This document shows positions 54,694 through 63,843 of a stretch of 64,000 nt of DNA, piece by piece. Where the stretch lies: assembly GCF_019084045.1 (NCBI RefSeq), contig NZ_JAHRED010000011.1:1-64000 (forward strand). The letters run 5' to 3'. How positions within the stretch are numbered: the first letter of the stretch is position 1; every line of letters begins with the position of its first letter. Both the position numbers and the translations under genes were made by a program. The notes under the pieces were generated by a model that worked only from the letters and a program-made list of their open reading frames with translations, had not been told where the DNA came from and did not search any database. The DNA is from Paeniglutamicibacter quisquiliarum. GTDB lineage: Bacteria; Actinomycetota; Actinomycetes; Actinomycetales; Micrococcaceae.

Positions 54694-55329
54694 ATGGCAG
54701 CCAAGACGGTCACCGTCCTGGACTACGGATCCGGCAACGTCCGCTCGGCCGTCCGCGCCCTTGAGGCCGCCGGCGCCCAGGTCAAGCTCTCGGCCAAGCC
54801 CGAGGACATCTTGGAATGCGACGGGCTCTTCGTGCCCGGCGTGGGCGCCTTCGCCGCCGTCATGGAGGCACTCAAGGAAGTCGGCGCCATCCGCTGGATC
54901 GGCCGCCGCATCGCCGGCGGGCGGCCGGTGCTCGGGGTTTGCGTGGGGCACCAGGTGTTCTTCGACGAGGGCGTGGAGCACGGCATCCGCACCGAGGGAC
55001 TGGGCGAATGGCCCGGCACCGTGGAACTGCTCAAGGCCCCGGTCATCCCGCACATGGGATGGAACACCGTCACCCCTCCGGCAGGAAGCAAGCTCTTCGC
55101 CGGGATCGAGGACGAACGGTTCTACTTCGTGCACTCCTACGCGGTGCAGGAATGGAACTTCGACGTCGCCCAGCCCAAGATGATCCCGCCGCAGGTCACC
55201 TGGGCGGAGCACGGGGTTCCGTTCATTGCCGGGATCGAGAACGGCCCGCTGTGCGCCCTGCAGTTCCACCCGGAGAAGTCCGGGGAAGCCGGGGCCAAGC
55301 TGCTGCGCAACTGGCTGGCGAGCCTCTAG
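54694..55329 (+). CDS. hisH: imidazole glycerol phosphate synthase glutaminase subunit
   Basis: Supplies ammonia from glutamine to HisF. The 211-residue class I amidotransferase has [10 protein letters not shown], the nucleophile in [13 protein letters not shown] (Cys near residue 87), and the His/Glu pair in [11 protein letters not shown]. It is immediately adjacent to hisB. The partner hisF is not seen in the window. Confidence 0.95.
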   Translation: MAAKTVTVLDYGSGNVRSAVRALEAAGAQVKLSAKPEDILECDGLFVPGVGAFAAVMEALKEVGAIRWIGRRIAGGRPVLGVCVGHQVFFDEGVEHGIRTEGLGEWPGTVELLKAPVIPHMGWNTVTPPAGSKLFAGIEDERFYFVHSYAVQEWNFDVAQPKMIPPQVTWAEHGVPFIAGIENGPLCALQFHPEKSGEAGAKLLRNWLASL

Positions 55330-55331
55330 GG

Positions 55332-55487
55332 ATGCTGATCTGGTCAATTGTCCTCATGGGCGTCGCCGGCATCCTCGCCGGCGGCGCGCTCTCGCTGCGC
55401 CAGCAGCGCGCCCACATCTCCTGGATCATCACCGCCTGGGTGCTGGCCGGGGCTGCGCTCTTCTGCGCCTACCTCCTGACGCTCTAA
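55332..55487 (+). CDS. tiny two-helix membrane protein inside the his operon
   Basis: A 51-residue protein. Two hydrophobic helices (residues 3-20 and 31-50) flank a short basic loop (SLRQQRAH). The ATG lies 2 nt after the hisH stop and priA starts 71 nt downstream, so it is co-transcribed with the his genes. Function unknown. Its composition is fully consistent with a real gene. Confidence 0.7.
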   Translation: MLIWSIVLMGVAGILAGGALSLRQQRAHISWIITAWVLAGAALFCAYLLTL

Positions 55488-55558
55488 CCACCTTCCTCCT
55501 TCCGGGCACCGCCGGCCGCACCCGGCGCCGGCCCGGGATTGACCCCTAAGGATCGATC

Positions 55559-56302
55559 ATGTCCGAGAACCAAAACAACATCCTCGAGCTGCTGCCCGCC
55601 GTCGACGTGGTGAACGGCCAGGCCGTGCGCCTGGTGCAGGGCGAGGCCGGCTCCGAGACCAGCTACGGCGATCCGCTCGAGAACGCCTTGGCCTGGCAGG
55701 AGGCCGGCGCCGAATGGGTGCACCTGGTGGACCTGGATGCGGCCTTCGACCGTGGCGCCAACACCGAGCTGCTGGGCCGAATCGCCAAGGAACTGACCAT
55801 CAAGGTCGAGCTCTCCGGCGGCATCCGCGACGACGAATCCCTCGAACGCGCCCTCGAATTCGGTGCAACCCGCGTGAACCTGGGCACCGCGGCCCTGGAA
55901 AACCCGGAATGGACCGCCCGTGCCATTGCCCGCCACGGCGAGGCGATCGCCGTCGGCCTTGACGTGCGCGGCACCGTGCTTTCGGGCCGCGGCTGGACCA
56001 AGGAAGGCGGCGATATCTGGGACGTGCTCGCACGCCTGGAGGACGCCGGCTGCGCCCGCTACGTCGTCACCGACGTGACCAAGGACGGAACGCTGCGCGG
56101 ACCCAACGTGGAACTGCTGGCCGAGATGTGCAAGCGCACCTCCAAGCCGGTCATCGCCTCCGGCGGCATCTCCAGCCTCGAGGACCTGCGCGTGCTGCGC
56201 GAACTGGTCCCGGCCGGCGTCGAGGGCGCCATCGTGGGCAAGGCCCTGTACGCGGGCAAGTTCACCATGGCCGAAGCGCTGGACGTGGCCGGGCGCCGCT
56301 AG
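55559..56302 (+). CDS. priA: phosphoribosyl isomerase HisA/PriA
   Basis: A 247-residue TIM-barrel isomerase. In actinobacteria this enzyme (PriA) serves both histidine (ProFAR isomerase) and tryptophan (phosphoribosylanthranilate isomerase) synthesis. The catalytic aspartates lie in [15 protein letters not shown] and [23 protein letters not shown], with the Arg and Trp of the switching loop, is typical of PriA rather than of single-function HisA. AAGGAT ribosome site. Confidence 0.92.
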   Translation: MSENQNNILELLPAVDVVNGQAVRLVQGEAGSETSYGDPLENALAWQEAGAEWVHLVDLDAAFDRGANTELLGRIAKELTIKVELSGGIRDDESLERALEFGATRVNLGTAALENPEWTARAIARHGEAIAVGLDVRGTVLSGRGWTKEGGDIWDVLARLEDAGCARYVVTDVTKDGTLRGPNVELLAEMCKRTSKPVIASGGISSLEDLRVLRELVPAGVEGAIVGKALYAGKFTMAEALDVAGRR

Positions 56303-56342
56303 GGCGCAGCCGCCTGCGCCGTTGTCCGGCGTCAAGCGTTGA

Positions 56343-56389
56343 ATGGAAAGGGGGCAGGGCCGCGCGGCGGACCTGCCCCTCTTTCCATG
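56343..56389 (+). terminator. his operon terminator
   Basis: ATGGAAAG..GGGCAGG pairs with CCTGCCC..CTTTCCAT, with an internal mismatch and a loop of about 12 nt. There is no strong T-run. Confidence 0.65.
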
Positions 56390-56556
56390 TCCGGGCGAGG
56401 TGCCGACCAAGGCCCTGCGGCGGCGCCGGCGGGCGAGCTTCGCCACACCCACTTCGGCGTTGGCACATGGCGAACCGGCCCGGCACATGGGCACCGGCGG
56501 CAAGGCGCCAATACGCGCGATCCGCCGCTGACGTGGGCGCAAGATAGCATGTGGAT

Positions 56557-57471
56557 ATGAGCGCGAATTCTCCTTCTTCCCCCGCCGGCCAGGGCGCCGA
56601 ACGCCACCTGCCCGGACACATCGCCGCGGCCCTGGCGCGCGCCGGCGGATCCGGCGATTCCGCCGGGCAGGAATGGGAAGGGCGGGACCTCAGTGGGGAA
56701 GGAAACCCGCTGCACAACTTCGACAACGACAACGGCCTGATCGATGAAAACCTGCGGGCCGCATTCGACGGACTGATCGCCGGAAGCGGCGGCGAGCAGC
56801 AGGTCCACGCAGCCCTGGCCGGCGCCCGCGTCTACATCGCCGTCGTGGCGCAGCTGGCCGACGGCGGCATGGGGGAGCACGGCTTTGCCGAGGACAAGGA
56901 AGCCGACATGGCACTTGTCACCCTCAATGCCCCCGACGGGCGCAAGGCCCTGCCGGTGTTCAGCAGCGTCGACAACCTCCAGGCCTGGCACCCCGAGGCC
57001 CGCCCGGTGGCCGTCTACGCGCCGCGGGCAGCCCTCTCGGCGGTAAGCGAGGACGCCCAGATGCTGGTCCTGGACCCCGGGGCCGATTTCACCTTCGTGC
57101 TGCGCCGCCCGGGCATGTGGGCCCTCGCCCGGCAACAGGAGTGGATCCCCAGCTACCTCAGCGAGGACCTTGCTGCGGTGGTGGCCGAGCAGGCCAGTGA
57201 CGAGGAGGCTCTTGCCTCGATCCAGATCGCCCCGGGCCGTGGGGTGGGAACACGCACCGCCGCCGGTGCCTCCGTGGCCGGCGGGGGATCCGGGCCGGAA
57301 CTGCGCCTGGAATTCACGTTCCGCCCGGGTACCGACGAGGCGGCGGCCCGCGAGTGTGTCTCACGGATCCACGCCCGGCTCTCCGCCAACCAGGACTTTG
57401 CCGAAAACGTCGACTCGCTCGAGGTCGCCTTGAAGGCAGGACCCTCCGCAGACCCCGGCACGCGGGCGTGA
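56557..57471 (+). CDS. SseB-family protein
   Basis: A 304-residue acidic cytoplasmic protein. The region from about residue 90 to 190 (MALVTLNAPDGRKALPVFSS, VDNLQAWHPEARPVAVYAP) matches the SseB N-terminal-like domain of unknown function. A second domain follows near the C-terminus. Leaderless start: TAGCAT, 6 nt, ATG. Its stop overlaps the start of the MFS gene (GTGA). Confidence 0.8.
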   Translation: MSANSPSSPAGQGAERHLPGHIAAALARAGGSGDSAGQEWEGRDLSGEGNPLHNFDNDNGLIDENLRAAFDGLIAGSGGEQQVHAALAGARVYIAVVAQLADGGMGEHGFAEDKEADMALVTLNAPDGRKALPVFSSVDNLQAWHPEARPVAVYAPRAALSAVSEDAQMLVLDPGADFTFVLRRPGMWALARQQEWIPSYLSEDLAAVVAEQASDEEALASIQIAPGRGVGTRTAAGASVAGGGSGPELRLEFTFRPGTDEAAARECVSRIHARLSANQDFAENVDSLEVALKAGPSADPGTRA

Positions 57472-58811
57472 AATTCGGTCGCTACGGCCAACTGCTGCGC
57501 CAGCCCGGGGTCGCGCCGCTGCTGCTGATCGGCATGGTGGCCAGGCTGCCGCACGCCACGGTCGGCATGCTCCTGCTGCTGCACCTGGTCAACGAGCTGG
57601 GCATGGACTGGGGACCCGCGGGCCTGGTGGTTGGCCTGATGACCATCGGCATCGCGCTGGGTGCGCCGTGGCGCGGGCATGTGGTGGACATGTACGGGCT
57701 GCGCCGGGCGCTGATTCCCTCCATCATCGCCGAGGCCGTGGTGTGGAGCATCGTGCCGCAGGTTTCGTTTTACTGGGTGCTGCCGCTGGTGTTCGCCGGC
57801 GGGCTCTTTTCCCTTCCGGTGTTCTCCGTGGTGCGCACGGCGCTGGGCGTGATGACCACGGGGGAGACCCGCCGATCCGCCTTCGCCCTGGACGCCATGG
57901 GCACCGAGCTGGTCTTCATCGTCGGGCCGGCGACCGCCGGGATCGTTGCCACGTCCCTGGACACCACCGTCGGGATGATCGGCATTGCCGCGGCGGCCTC
58001 GCTCAGCGGCGTGGCATTGATGATCCTGAATCCGCCCACCCGCTCGGGCCAGCCCGGGGCGGTGGCCCAGAAGCCCAACCCGCACGAGGAGCGCCTCGGG
58101 GCCGAGGCCTCGCTCATTGCCGCGGGGCCCGGCGGCCTGGCCGATGTCGAAGGCGAATTGATCCTTGCCGGTTCCAAGTCCGCGCGGGCGCGCGTCGCCG
58201 CCCGCGGACGGGAGTTCCGCCACAAATTCGGCTGGGTCAGCGCCTCGGTGATCGCGGTGTTCATTGCCGCCTCCGGCGCCGGACTGGTGCTCTCGGGCAC
58301 CGAGGTAGGGATCCTGTCGCTGCTTGACGAGCAGCACAGCGAGGGACAGCTGGGCATCGTGTTCCTCTTCTGGTGCGGCGCCTCGCTCGTGGGAGGACTC
58401 CTCTACGGCAGCCAGAATCGGCGCATCTCGCCGATCGTGCTGTTGCTGGCCATGGCGGTGCTCACGCTGCCGATGGCGTTCGCCACCAACACCTGGTCGC
58501 TGGCGCTGCTCTCGATCCTGCCCGGCATGTTGTGCGCCCCGGTGCTGTCGGCCGCCTCCGAATGGCTGACCGACCTGGTGGCGGAAAAGCGGCGCGGGGA
58601 GGCCATGGGCTGGTACGGCTCGGCGCTGACCAGCGGCACGGCCCTGGGCTCGCCGATCACCGGCGCGACGGTTGACGCCTTCGGCGCCTACTCCGGATTC
58701 CTCATGGTCGGAGCCATTGGCGCCCTGGTGTGTGCCGTGGCGTTGGTGGCACAGCAGGTGCGCCGGCACCGTGCGACCACGCGGGCACGCACGCTCATCG
58801 AAGATGCCTAG
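57468..58811 (+). CDS. MFS transporter
   Basis: A 447-residue major facilitator protein with about 12 hydrophobic helices and a charged central loop (about residues 200-255, NPHEERLGAEASL). The sequence after helix 2 (GAPWRGHVVDMYGLRRALIP) fits the conserved loop of drug-efflux type MFS proteins. The GTG at 57468 overlaps the previous stop, and the frame before it is antisense-like. The substrate is unknown. Confidence 0.88.
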   Translation: MKFGRYGQLLRQPGVAPLLLIGMVARLPHATVGMLLLLHLVNELGMDWGPAGLVVGLMTIGIALGAPWRGHVVDMYGLRRALIPSIIAEAVVWSIVPQVSFYWVLPLVFAGGLFSLPVFSVVRTALGVMTTGETRRSAFALDAMGTELVFIVGPATAGIVATSLDTTVGMIGIAAAASLSGVALMILNPPTRSGQPGAVAQKPNPHEERLGAEASLIAAGPGGLADVEGELILAGSKSARARVAARGREFRHKFGWVSASVIAVFIAASGAGLVLSGTEVGILSLLDEQHSEGQLGIVFLFWCGASLVGGLLYGSQNRRISPIVLLLAMAVLTLPMAFATNTWSLALLSILPGMLCAPVLSAASEWLTDLVAEKRRGEAMGWYGSALTSGTALGSPITGATVDAFGAYSGFLMVGAIGALVCAVALVAQQVRRHRATTRARTLIEDA

Positions 58812-58840
58812 GGCCGGCTGAGGGTTCGCCGGACAAAAAA

Positions 58841-58870
58841 CAAGTGCCCCGCCGTGAAGCGGGGCACTTG
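58841..58870. terminator. bidirectional intrinsic terminator
   Basis: A 12-bp perfect stem (58841-58852 with 58859-58870). The six As on its left give a U-run for the minus-strand DUF1844 gene. It also ends the MFS transcript. Confidence 0.88.
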
Positions 58871-58987
58871 ATCAGCAATGCGGCCGGGTGGATCCCGGTG
58901 GTTCGGATTCTCCGGAACCATCCTGTGAGAAACCTCTCGGCGGCAGGCCGCCAAAATCTTGCAGTGTTACGCGGAAAACGCGGTGGG

Positions 58988-59353
58988 CTAGTTCACCGGG
59001 CCGGTGAGCTTTTCACCCGGGCCCTTGCCCGGCTCGTCCGGGAAGGTCGAGGCCTCGCGGAATGCCAACTGCAGCGAGCGCAGGCCGTCGCGCAACGGAC
59101 CTGCATGCTGGGAGCCGATTTCCGGGGCGGCGGACGTGACCAGGCCGGCCAGTGCGGTGATCAGCTTGCGGGCCTCGTCGAGGTCCTTCAGCTCTTCGGC
59201 GTCGTCGCCTGCGGCCAGGCCGCACTTGACGGCGGCGGCGCTCATCAGGTGAACGGCGGCGGTGGTGATGATTTCAACGGCAGCCACTTCGGCGATGTCG
59301 CGGATCTCGTTGGTGGCGTCGGTGGAGACCGGATTGGTTTCAGGAGTGCTCAT
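58988..59353 (-). CDS. DUF1844 family protein
   Basis: A 121-residue mostly helical acidic protein. The pattern RDIAEVAAVEIITTAAVHLM, then CGLAAGDDAEELKDLDEARK, is typical of DUF1844, found next to infC in many actinobacteria and of unknown function. The Met at 59353 fits the family start, and the frame upstream of it is not coding. It is divergent from infC. Confidence 0.88.
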   Translation of the reverse strand: MSTPETNPVSTDATNEIRDIAEVAAVEIITTAAVHLMSAAAVKCGLAAGDDAEELKDLDEARKLITALAGLVTSAAPEIGSQHAGPLRDGLRSLQLAFREASTFPDEPGKGPGEKLTGPVN

Positions 59354-59637
59354 ACTGCTAAGCTTTCCATAGACCGACTGAATCCGTGTATTTGGAAGCG
59401 TCGCCCAACGGGTGGATGTGACCAAGGAGCCATGGATCAGTACGCAAGTGGAGGCCACTCCCACCCGCAGCAGCCGATTCAGGCGGCCGGGTAAGTTCGG
59501 TGCCGATGACCCCGCGGGGAATGTCGGCTGGATGATTTATTCATCGATCGAATCTGGGGCCTTCGCCTGCACTTGCAGCCGAGGGCCTTTCCTTTTGCTG
59601 CGGTGGCCTCGAACTTCGAACTACTCAGGAGCAACAC
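59354..59637 (+). promoter_or_regulatory. infC upstream and leader region
   Basis: 284 bp with no gene. It must contain the infC promoter and leader. A weak stem (59581-59587 with 59605-59610) lies just before the ribosome site AGGAG at 59627-59631. Confidence 0.5.
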
Positions 59638-60648
59638 ATTAGCGATCCACGCATTAATGATCGAATCCGCGTCCCAGAGGTGCGGCTTGTCGGCCCTGCC
59701 GGTGAACAGGTTGGCATTGTCCGTATTGAGGATGCACTTCGTCTTGCCGTCGAGTCCGACCTTGATCTCGTGGAGGTCGCGCCCACCGCGAAGCCTCCCG
59801 TGTGCAAGTTGATGGACTTCGGAAAGTACAAGTACGAGGCTGCAGTCAAGGCACGTGAAACCCGCAAGAACCAGACGAACACCGTGCTGAAGGAAATTCG
59901 TTTCCGTCTGAAGATCGACACGCACGACTACGAAACCAAGGTCGGACACGCACTTCGCTTCCTTGGAGCCGGTGACAAGGTCAAGGCCATGATCCAGTTC
60001 CGTGGCCGTGAGCAGCAGCGTCCGGAAATGGGCATTCGCCTGCTCAACAAGTTCGCCGAGGCAGTTGCCGAAGTGGGCGTCGTTGAGTCGACTCCCCGCA
60101 TCGATGGCCGCAACATGGTCATGGTCGTCGGGCCGCTGAAGAACAAGGCAGAGGCCAAGGCCGAAGCCCGTCGCTTGGAACAGCGCGATGCCGACAAGGC
60201 CAAGGCAGCGAACCCCAAGGCAAAGATGGACACCTCGGAGCCCCAGGGCGACATCGGCGGTTCGGTTGCCGATGTCATCGAGTCGGACATCATGGAAAAG
60301 CTTGCCAAGGTCCGTGCAGAGGCAGCAGCCGAAGAGGCCGCAGCAGCTGCAGCACCCAAGGTGGCCCCGGTCCGGACAGCCCCCGCAGCGGCCAAGGCCC
60401 CTGTCAGGTCGGCACCGACCCGCGAGGCCTCCAGCCGTCCGGCAGCCTCAAAGGCACCGGCAGCAGCACGTCCGGCGGCCAGCAGGCCGGCAGCGGCAGC
60501 GGCTCCCAAGCCGGTCGTCGCAGCCAAGCCCGTTGCGGCCCCGAAGCCAATGGCCGTTCCCAAGCCGATGGCCATGCCACCAAAGCCTGCGGGCAAGCCG
60601 GGTCCCAAGCCCGCAACCCGCGCAGCCAAGCCCGGGACGACCAAGTAG
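59638..60648 (+). CDS. infC: translation initiation factor IF-3, ATT start codon
   Basis: IF-3 checks start codons on the 30S subunit. The normal IF-3 N-terminus ([19 protein letters not shown]) is read only if translation begins at ATT 59638, with AGGAG 6 nt upstream. ATG codons further in would cut off conserved sequence. An AUU-type start is the known device by which IF-3 represses its own synthesis. The core (about 180 residues, with [16 protein letters not shown] and [10 protein letters not shown]) is followed by about 150 residues of Ala/Pro/Lys-rich tail. The total is 336 residues. Confidence 0.93.
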   Translation: MSDPRINDRIRVPEVRLVGPAGEQVGIVRIEDALRLAVESDLDLVEVAPTAKPPVCKLMDFGKYKYEAAVKARETRKNQTNTVLKEIRFRLKIDTHDYETKVGHALRFLGAGDKVKAMIQFRGREQQRPEMGIRLLNKFAEAVAEVGVVESTPRIDGRNMVMVVGPLKNKAEAKAEARRLEQRDADKAKAANPKAKMDTSEPQGDIGGSVADVIESDIMEKLAKVRAEAAAEEAAAAAAPKVAPVRTAPAAAKAPVRSAPTREASSRPAASKAPAAARPAASRPAAAAAPKPVVAAKPVAAPKPMAVPKPMAMPPKPAGKPGPKPATRAAKPGTTK

Positions 60649-60771
60649 GGTCACCCCGAGCAGGGCACGCTCGCAAGAGCAACACCAGAACCACGGATTC
60701 CCCCAAACGCGGGAGTTCGCAAGATCCCCGGTCCGAAAGGATCCCGGGAGCAAGTAAGGAGAACGGCGGAT

Positions 60772-60966
60772 ATGCCGAAGTTCAAGACCCACAGTGGCGC
60801 CAAGAAGCGCTTCAAGCTCACCGGTAGCGGCAAGCTCGTGCGCCAGCAGGCCAACCGCCGCCACTACCTGGAGCACAAGTCCTCCCGCATCACCCGTCGC
60901 CTGGCCTCTGACCAGCTGGTCGCCAAGGCGGACGTCAAGACCATCAAGCGGATGCTCGGTCTCTAA
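60772..60966 (+). CDS. rpmI: ribosomal protein bL35
   Basis: A 64-residue basic ribosomal protein: [20 protein letters not shown], then [20 protein letters not shown] ribosome site. It lies between infC and rplT in the standard operon. Confidence 0.97.
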   Translation: MPKFKTHSGAKKRFKLTGSGKLVRQQANRRHYLEHKSSRITRRLASDQLVAKADVKTIKRMLGL

Positions 60967-61071
60967 CACCAGTCCGTCTTGGGAATCCTGTCCTGGGTTC
61001 CCGACCACTTAAAGATTTTTTGCCGGCCCAATATTTGAGGCCAGGCGGAACAGAAACAAAGGAGTACACAC

Positions 61072-61743
61072 GTGGCACGTGTGAAGCGGGCAGTAAACGC
61101 CCATAAGAAGCGTCGCGTCATTCTTGAACGCGCCAAGGGCTACCGCGGTCAGCGCTCGCGCTTGTACCGCAAGGCCAAGGAGCAGCTGCTCCACTCGTTC
61201 GTTTACAGCTACGGCGACCGCCGCAAGCGCAAGGGTGACTTCCGTCGCCTCTGGATCCAGCGCATCAACGCTGCATCCCGCGCCAACGACCTGACCTACA
61301 ACCGCCTGATCCAGGGCCTGAAGGCTGCATCGGTCGAGGTTGACCGCCGCATGCTGGCCGAGCTGGCAGTGTCGGATGCCAAGGCATTCGCCGTGCTCGT
61401 TGCCGTTGCCAAGCAGGCCCTCCCGGCCGATGTCAACGCCCCGAAGGCCGCCGCCGCAGCTCCGGTTGCTCCGGCCGCCAAGAAGGCTCCGGCCAAGAAG
61501 GCTGCCGCTCCGTCCGCCGAGAAGGCTGAAATCGAAGGCGCCGTCAAGGCCGTCGAAGGCGAAGCCGCTCCCGAGGGCTTCATCATCAAGGGCAACGCCC
61601 AGTCGAACAAGTACCACGTCCCGGGCTCGACCTGGTACGACCAGACCGACGCCGAGTACTGGTTCAACAGCATTGAAGCAGCCAAGGCTGCCGGCTTCGA
61701 GCCTGCAGGTGGCGAGTCCCGCCAGCAGATCAAGGACGCCTAG
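61072..61743 (+). CDS. rplT: ribosomal protein bL20 with fused C-terminal domain
   Basis: Residues 1-118 are a normal bL20 ([39 protein letters not shown]). An Ala/Lys/Pro linker (about 123-160) then leads to a C-terminal domain at about 165-220 with [20 protein letters not shown] and [21 protein letters not shown] remember the latter pattern as the 'sunset' domain found in other secreted or nucleic-acid proteins. Ordinary bL20 is about 120 residues, and this one is 223. No frameshift is visible, so it looks like a real fusion. Confidence 0.93.
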   Translation: MARVKRAVNAHKKRRVILERAKGYRGQRSRLYRKAKEQLLHSFVYSYGDRRKRKGDFRRLWIQRINAASRANDLTYNRLIQGLKAASVEVDRRMLAELAVSDAKAFAVLVAVAKQALPADVNAPKAAAAAPVAPAAKKAPAKKAAAPSAEKAEIEGAVKAVEGEAAPEGFIIKGNAQSNKYHVPGSTWYDQTDAEYWFNSIEAAKAAGFEPAGGESRQQIKDA

Positions 61744-61767
61744 TCCTTGAGCGCTTAAAGCTCTGGT

Positions 61768-61805
61768 CCAAAGGGACGGAATCGCTTGCGATTCCGTCCC
61801 TTTGG
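61768..61805 (+). terminator. 18-bp perfect terminator of the infC operon
   Basis: Arms 61768-61785 and 61788-61805, and the effective loop is 4 nt. It lies 24 nt after the rplT stop. Confidence 0.88.
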
Positions 61806-61829
61806 CGTATCCCCGGTAAAGTCATTCTC

Positions 61830-62738
61830 ATGAATCTTGCCGGAGACAACGAAGTGACCATGACCAACGTCCGTGCCGAAAAGGTTCGAGAAGTGGCCCG
61901 ACTGGCCACCCGCACGGGGCGCGCCCGCAGCGGCGAGTTCCTAGCCGAGGGCCCGCAGGCCGTCCGCGAGGCCCTGCGCCTGCAGCTGGAAAATGCAGAA
62001 CAGGGAAAGGCCGCCGTTGTTCGTGCCGTCTATGCGACCGAGGACTGCCTGGACCGGTATCCGGAACTCGAGGTAATGGCCAACCAGGCCGAGAGCGTGC
62101 ACACCCGGCTGGTCAGCCCGGAGGTCCTGGCGGCAATGGCCGACACCGTGACCCCGCAGGGAATCTTGGCCGTGTGCATCATTCCCGAAACCAGCCTGCA
62201 GGACGTGGCCGCGGCCAAGCCGCGACTCGTGGCGGTGCTGTGCCGCGTGCAGGACCCGGGCAACGCCGGAACCATCATCAGGGCGGCGGTGGCCGCGGGC
62301 GCCGACGCCGTGGTGCTCACCGCAGGCAGCGTGGACATCTACAATCCCAAGGCCGTGCGCTCCACCGTGGGCTCCGTCTTCCACCTGCCCATCATCACCA
62401 ATGTCGATTTCGGTGAAACCATCGCCACGCTCAAGGCCCAGGGCAGCACCGTCCTTGCCGCCGACGGCTACGGTGCCGCGGACCTGGATGCGCTCCAGGA
62501 CGCCAGCGCCGCGCGCCGCGCGGGAAGCCCGGGGGAAGCCGCCCAGGGACAGCCGGCCCTGGAGGACCCCACGGTGTGGCTCTTCGGAAACGAGGGCCAG
62601 GGCCTGAATGAGGACGAACTGGCCGGCGCCGACCACCGTGTGGCCGTGCCGCTGTACGGGATCGCCGAATCGCTGAACGTCGGCACTGCCGCCACGGTGT
62701 GCCTCTACGCCTCGGCACGCGCGCAACGACGCGCCTGA
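61830..62738 (+). CDS. SpoU/TrmH-family RNA 2'-O-methyltransferase
   Basis: A 302-residue SPOUT methyltransferase with an N-terminal substrate-binding domain (ARSGEFLAEGPQAVREAL). Catalytic motifs are RVQDPGNAGTIIRAA (motif 1), FGNEGQGLNE (motif 2) and VPLYGIAESLNVGTAATVCL (motif 3). The target, rRNA or tRNA, cannot be set by eye. Leaderless start: TAAAGT, 7 nt, ATG. A pheS gene commonly follows in relatives, but here a cation transporter does. Confidence 0.92.
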   Translation: MNLAGDNEVTMTNVRAEKVREVARLATRTGRARSGEFLAEGPQAVREALRLQLENAEQGKAAVVRAVYATEDCLDRYPELEVMANQAESVHTRLVSPEVLAAMADTVTPQGILAVCIIPETSLQDVAAAKPRLVAVLCRVQDPGNAGTIIRAAVAAGADAVVLTAGSVDIYNPKAVRSTVGSVFHLPIITNVDFGETIATLKAQGSTVLAADGYGAADLDALQDASAARRAGSPGEAAQGQPALEDPTVWLFGNEGQGLNEDELAGADHRVAVPLYGIAESLNVGTAATVCLYASARAQRRA

Positions 62739-62902
62739 GGCGGGCGCCGCGCAGCTGCGCAACGGCGAAAATCCGGTGGCATAGGATGAGAAAATAGTGC
62801 TCAAATACCATGCCGATACCTCCTGCACGCGAGGTCTGCCCTTGCCGGGCGGACTGGTACACGGGTGTCGACGAATCACGGGCGAAAGAAGGTAGGGGCG
62901 CC

Positions 62903-63838
62903 ATGGCAGCATCCGGCGGAACGAAGGCAGTGGTCGCGGCGCTTGCGGCCAACCTGACCATTGCGGTATTCAAGTTTGTGGCCTGGGCCGTGACGGCCTC
63001 CTCCTCAATGCTTGCCGAGGCCATCCACTCGGTGGCCGACTCCGGAAACCAGGTTCTCCTGCTCGTCGGCGGAAAGAAGGCCAGGCGGGAGGCCGATGCG
63101 CAGCACCCCTTCGGCTACGGGCGCGAACGCTACGTGTATTCGTTCATTGTCTCCATCGTGCTCTTCAGCGTCGGCGGGCTTTTCGCCCTCTACGAGGCCT
63201 GGCAGAAGTTCCAGCACCCCCACGGCATCGAAGGCAAGTGGTGGTGGGTTCCGCTGGCAGTGCTCATTGGCGCAATCATCGCCGAGTCCTTCTCCTTCCG
63301 CACCGCCATCATCGAATCCAACCTGGTGCGCGGCACCCAGTCCTGGGCCAAGTTCATCCGCACCGCCAAGGCCCCCGAACTGCCGGTCATCCTGCTGGAG
63401 GACTTCGGCGCGCTCCTCGGCCTGGTCCTTGCCCTGTGCGGCGTCAGCCTCACCCTGCTGACCGGCAACGGCGTCTGGGACGCGGCGGGCACCGCCTGCA
63501 TCGGGCTGCTGCTGGTGGCCATCGCCATCGTGCTGGCCATGGAAACCAAGTCGCTGCTGCTGGGCGAATCCGCCGGGGTCGAGCACGTCGAGCAGATCTC
63601 GGCCGCCCTCACCGCCCGGGGCGCCAAGCTGATCCACCTCAAGACCCTGCACCTGGGCCCCGAGGAACTCCTGGTCGCCGCCAAGGTGTCGGTGCCGGAA
63701 AACGCCACGGGGGAGCAGATCGCCACCGCCATCGACGACGCCGAAGCACGAATTCGCGCCGCCGTGCCGCTCAAATGCGTGATCTACATTGAACCGGACA
63801 TCCTGGGGGCGGCCAAGACGCTGCCCCAGGAAGGATAG
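62903..63838 (+). CDS. cation diffusion facilitator family transporter
   Basis: A 311-residue membrane protein with about five to six helices. Helix 2 carries the HxxxD metal site (AEAIHSVADSGNQ near residue 45), followed by HPFGYGRERY. The C-terminal cytoplasmic domain begins near residue 230. The family exports zinc, iron or other divalent metals. The ATG at 62903 has an AAGG-containing site upstream. An upstream in-frame ATG at 62810 would add 31 residues of non-homologous sequence. Confidence 0.9.
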   Translation: MAASGGTKAVVAALAANLTIAVFKFVAWAVTASSSMLAEAIHSVADSGNQVLLLVGGKKARREADAQHPFGYGRERYVYSFIVSIVLFSVGGLFALYEAWQKFQHPHGIEGKWWWVPLAVLIGAIIAESFSFRTAIIESNLVRGTQSWAKFIRTAKAPELPVILLEDFGALLGLVLALCGVSLTLLTGNGVWDAAGTACIGLLLVAIAIVLAMETKSLLLGESAGVEHVEQISAALTARGAKLIHLKTLHLGPEELLVAAKVSVPENATGEQIATAIDDAEARIRAAVPLKCVIYIEPDILGAAKTLPQEG

Positions 63839-63843
63839 TGGCG

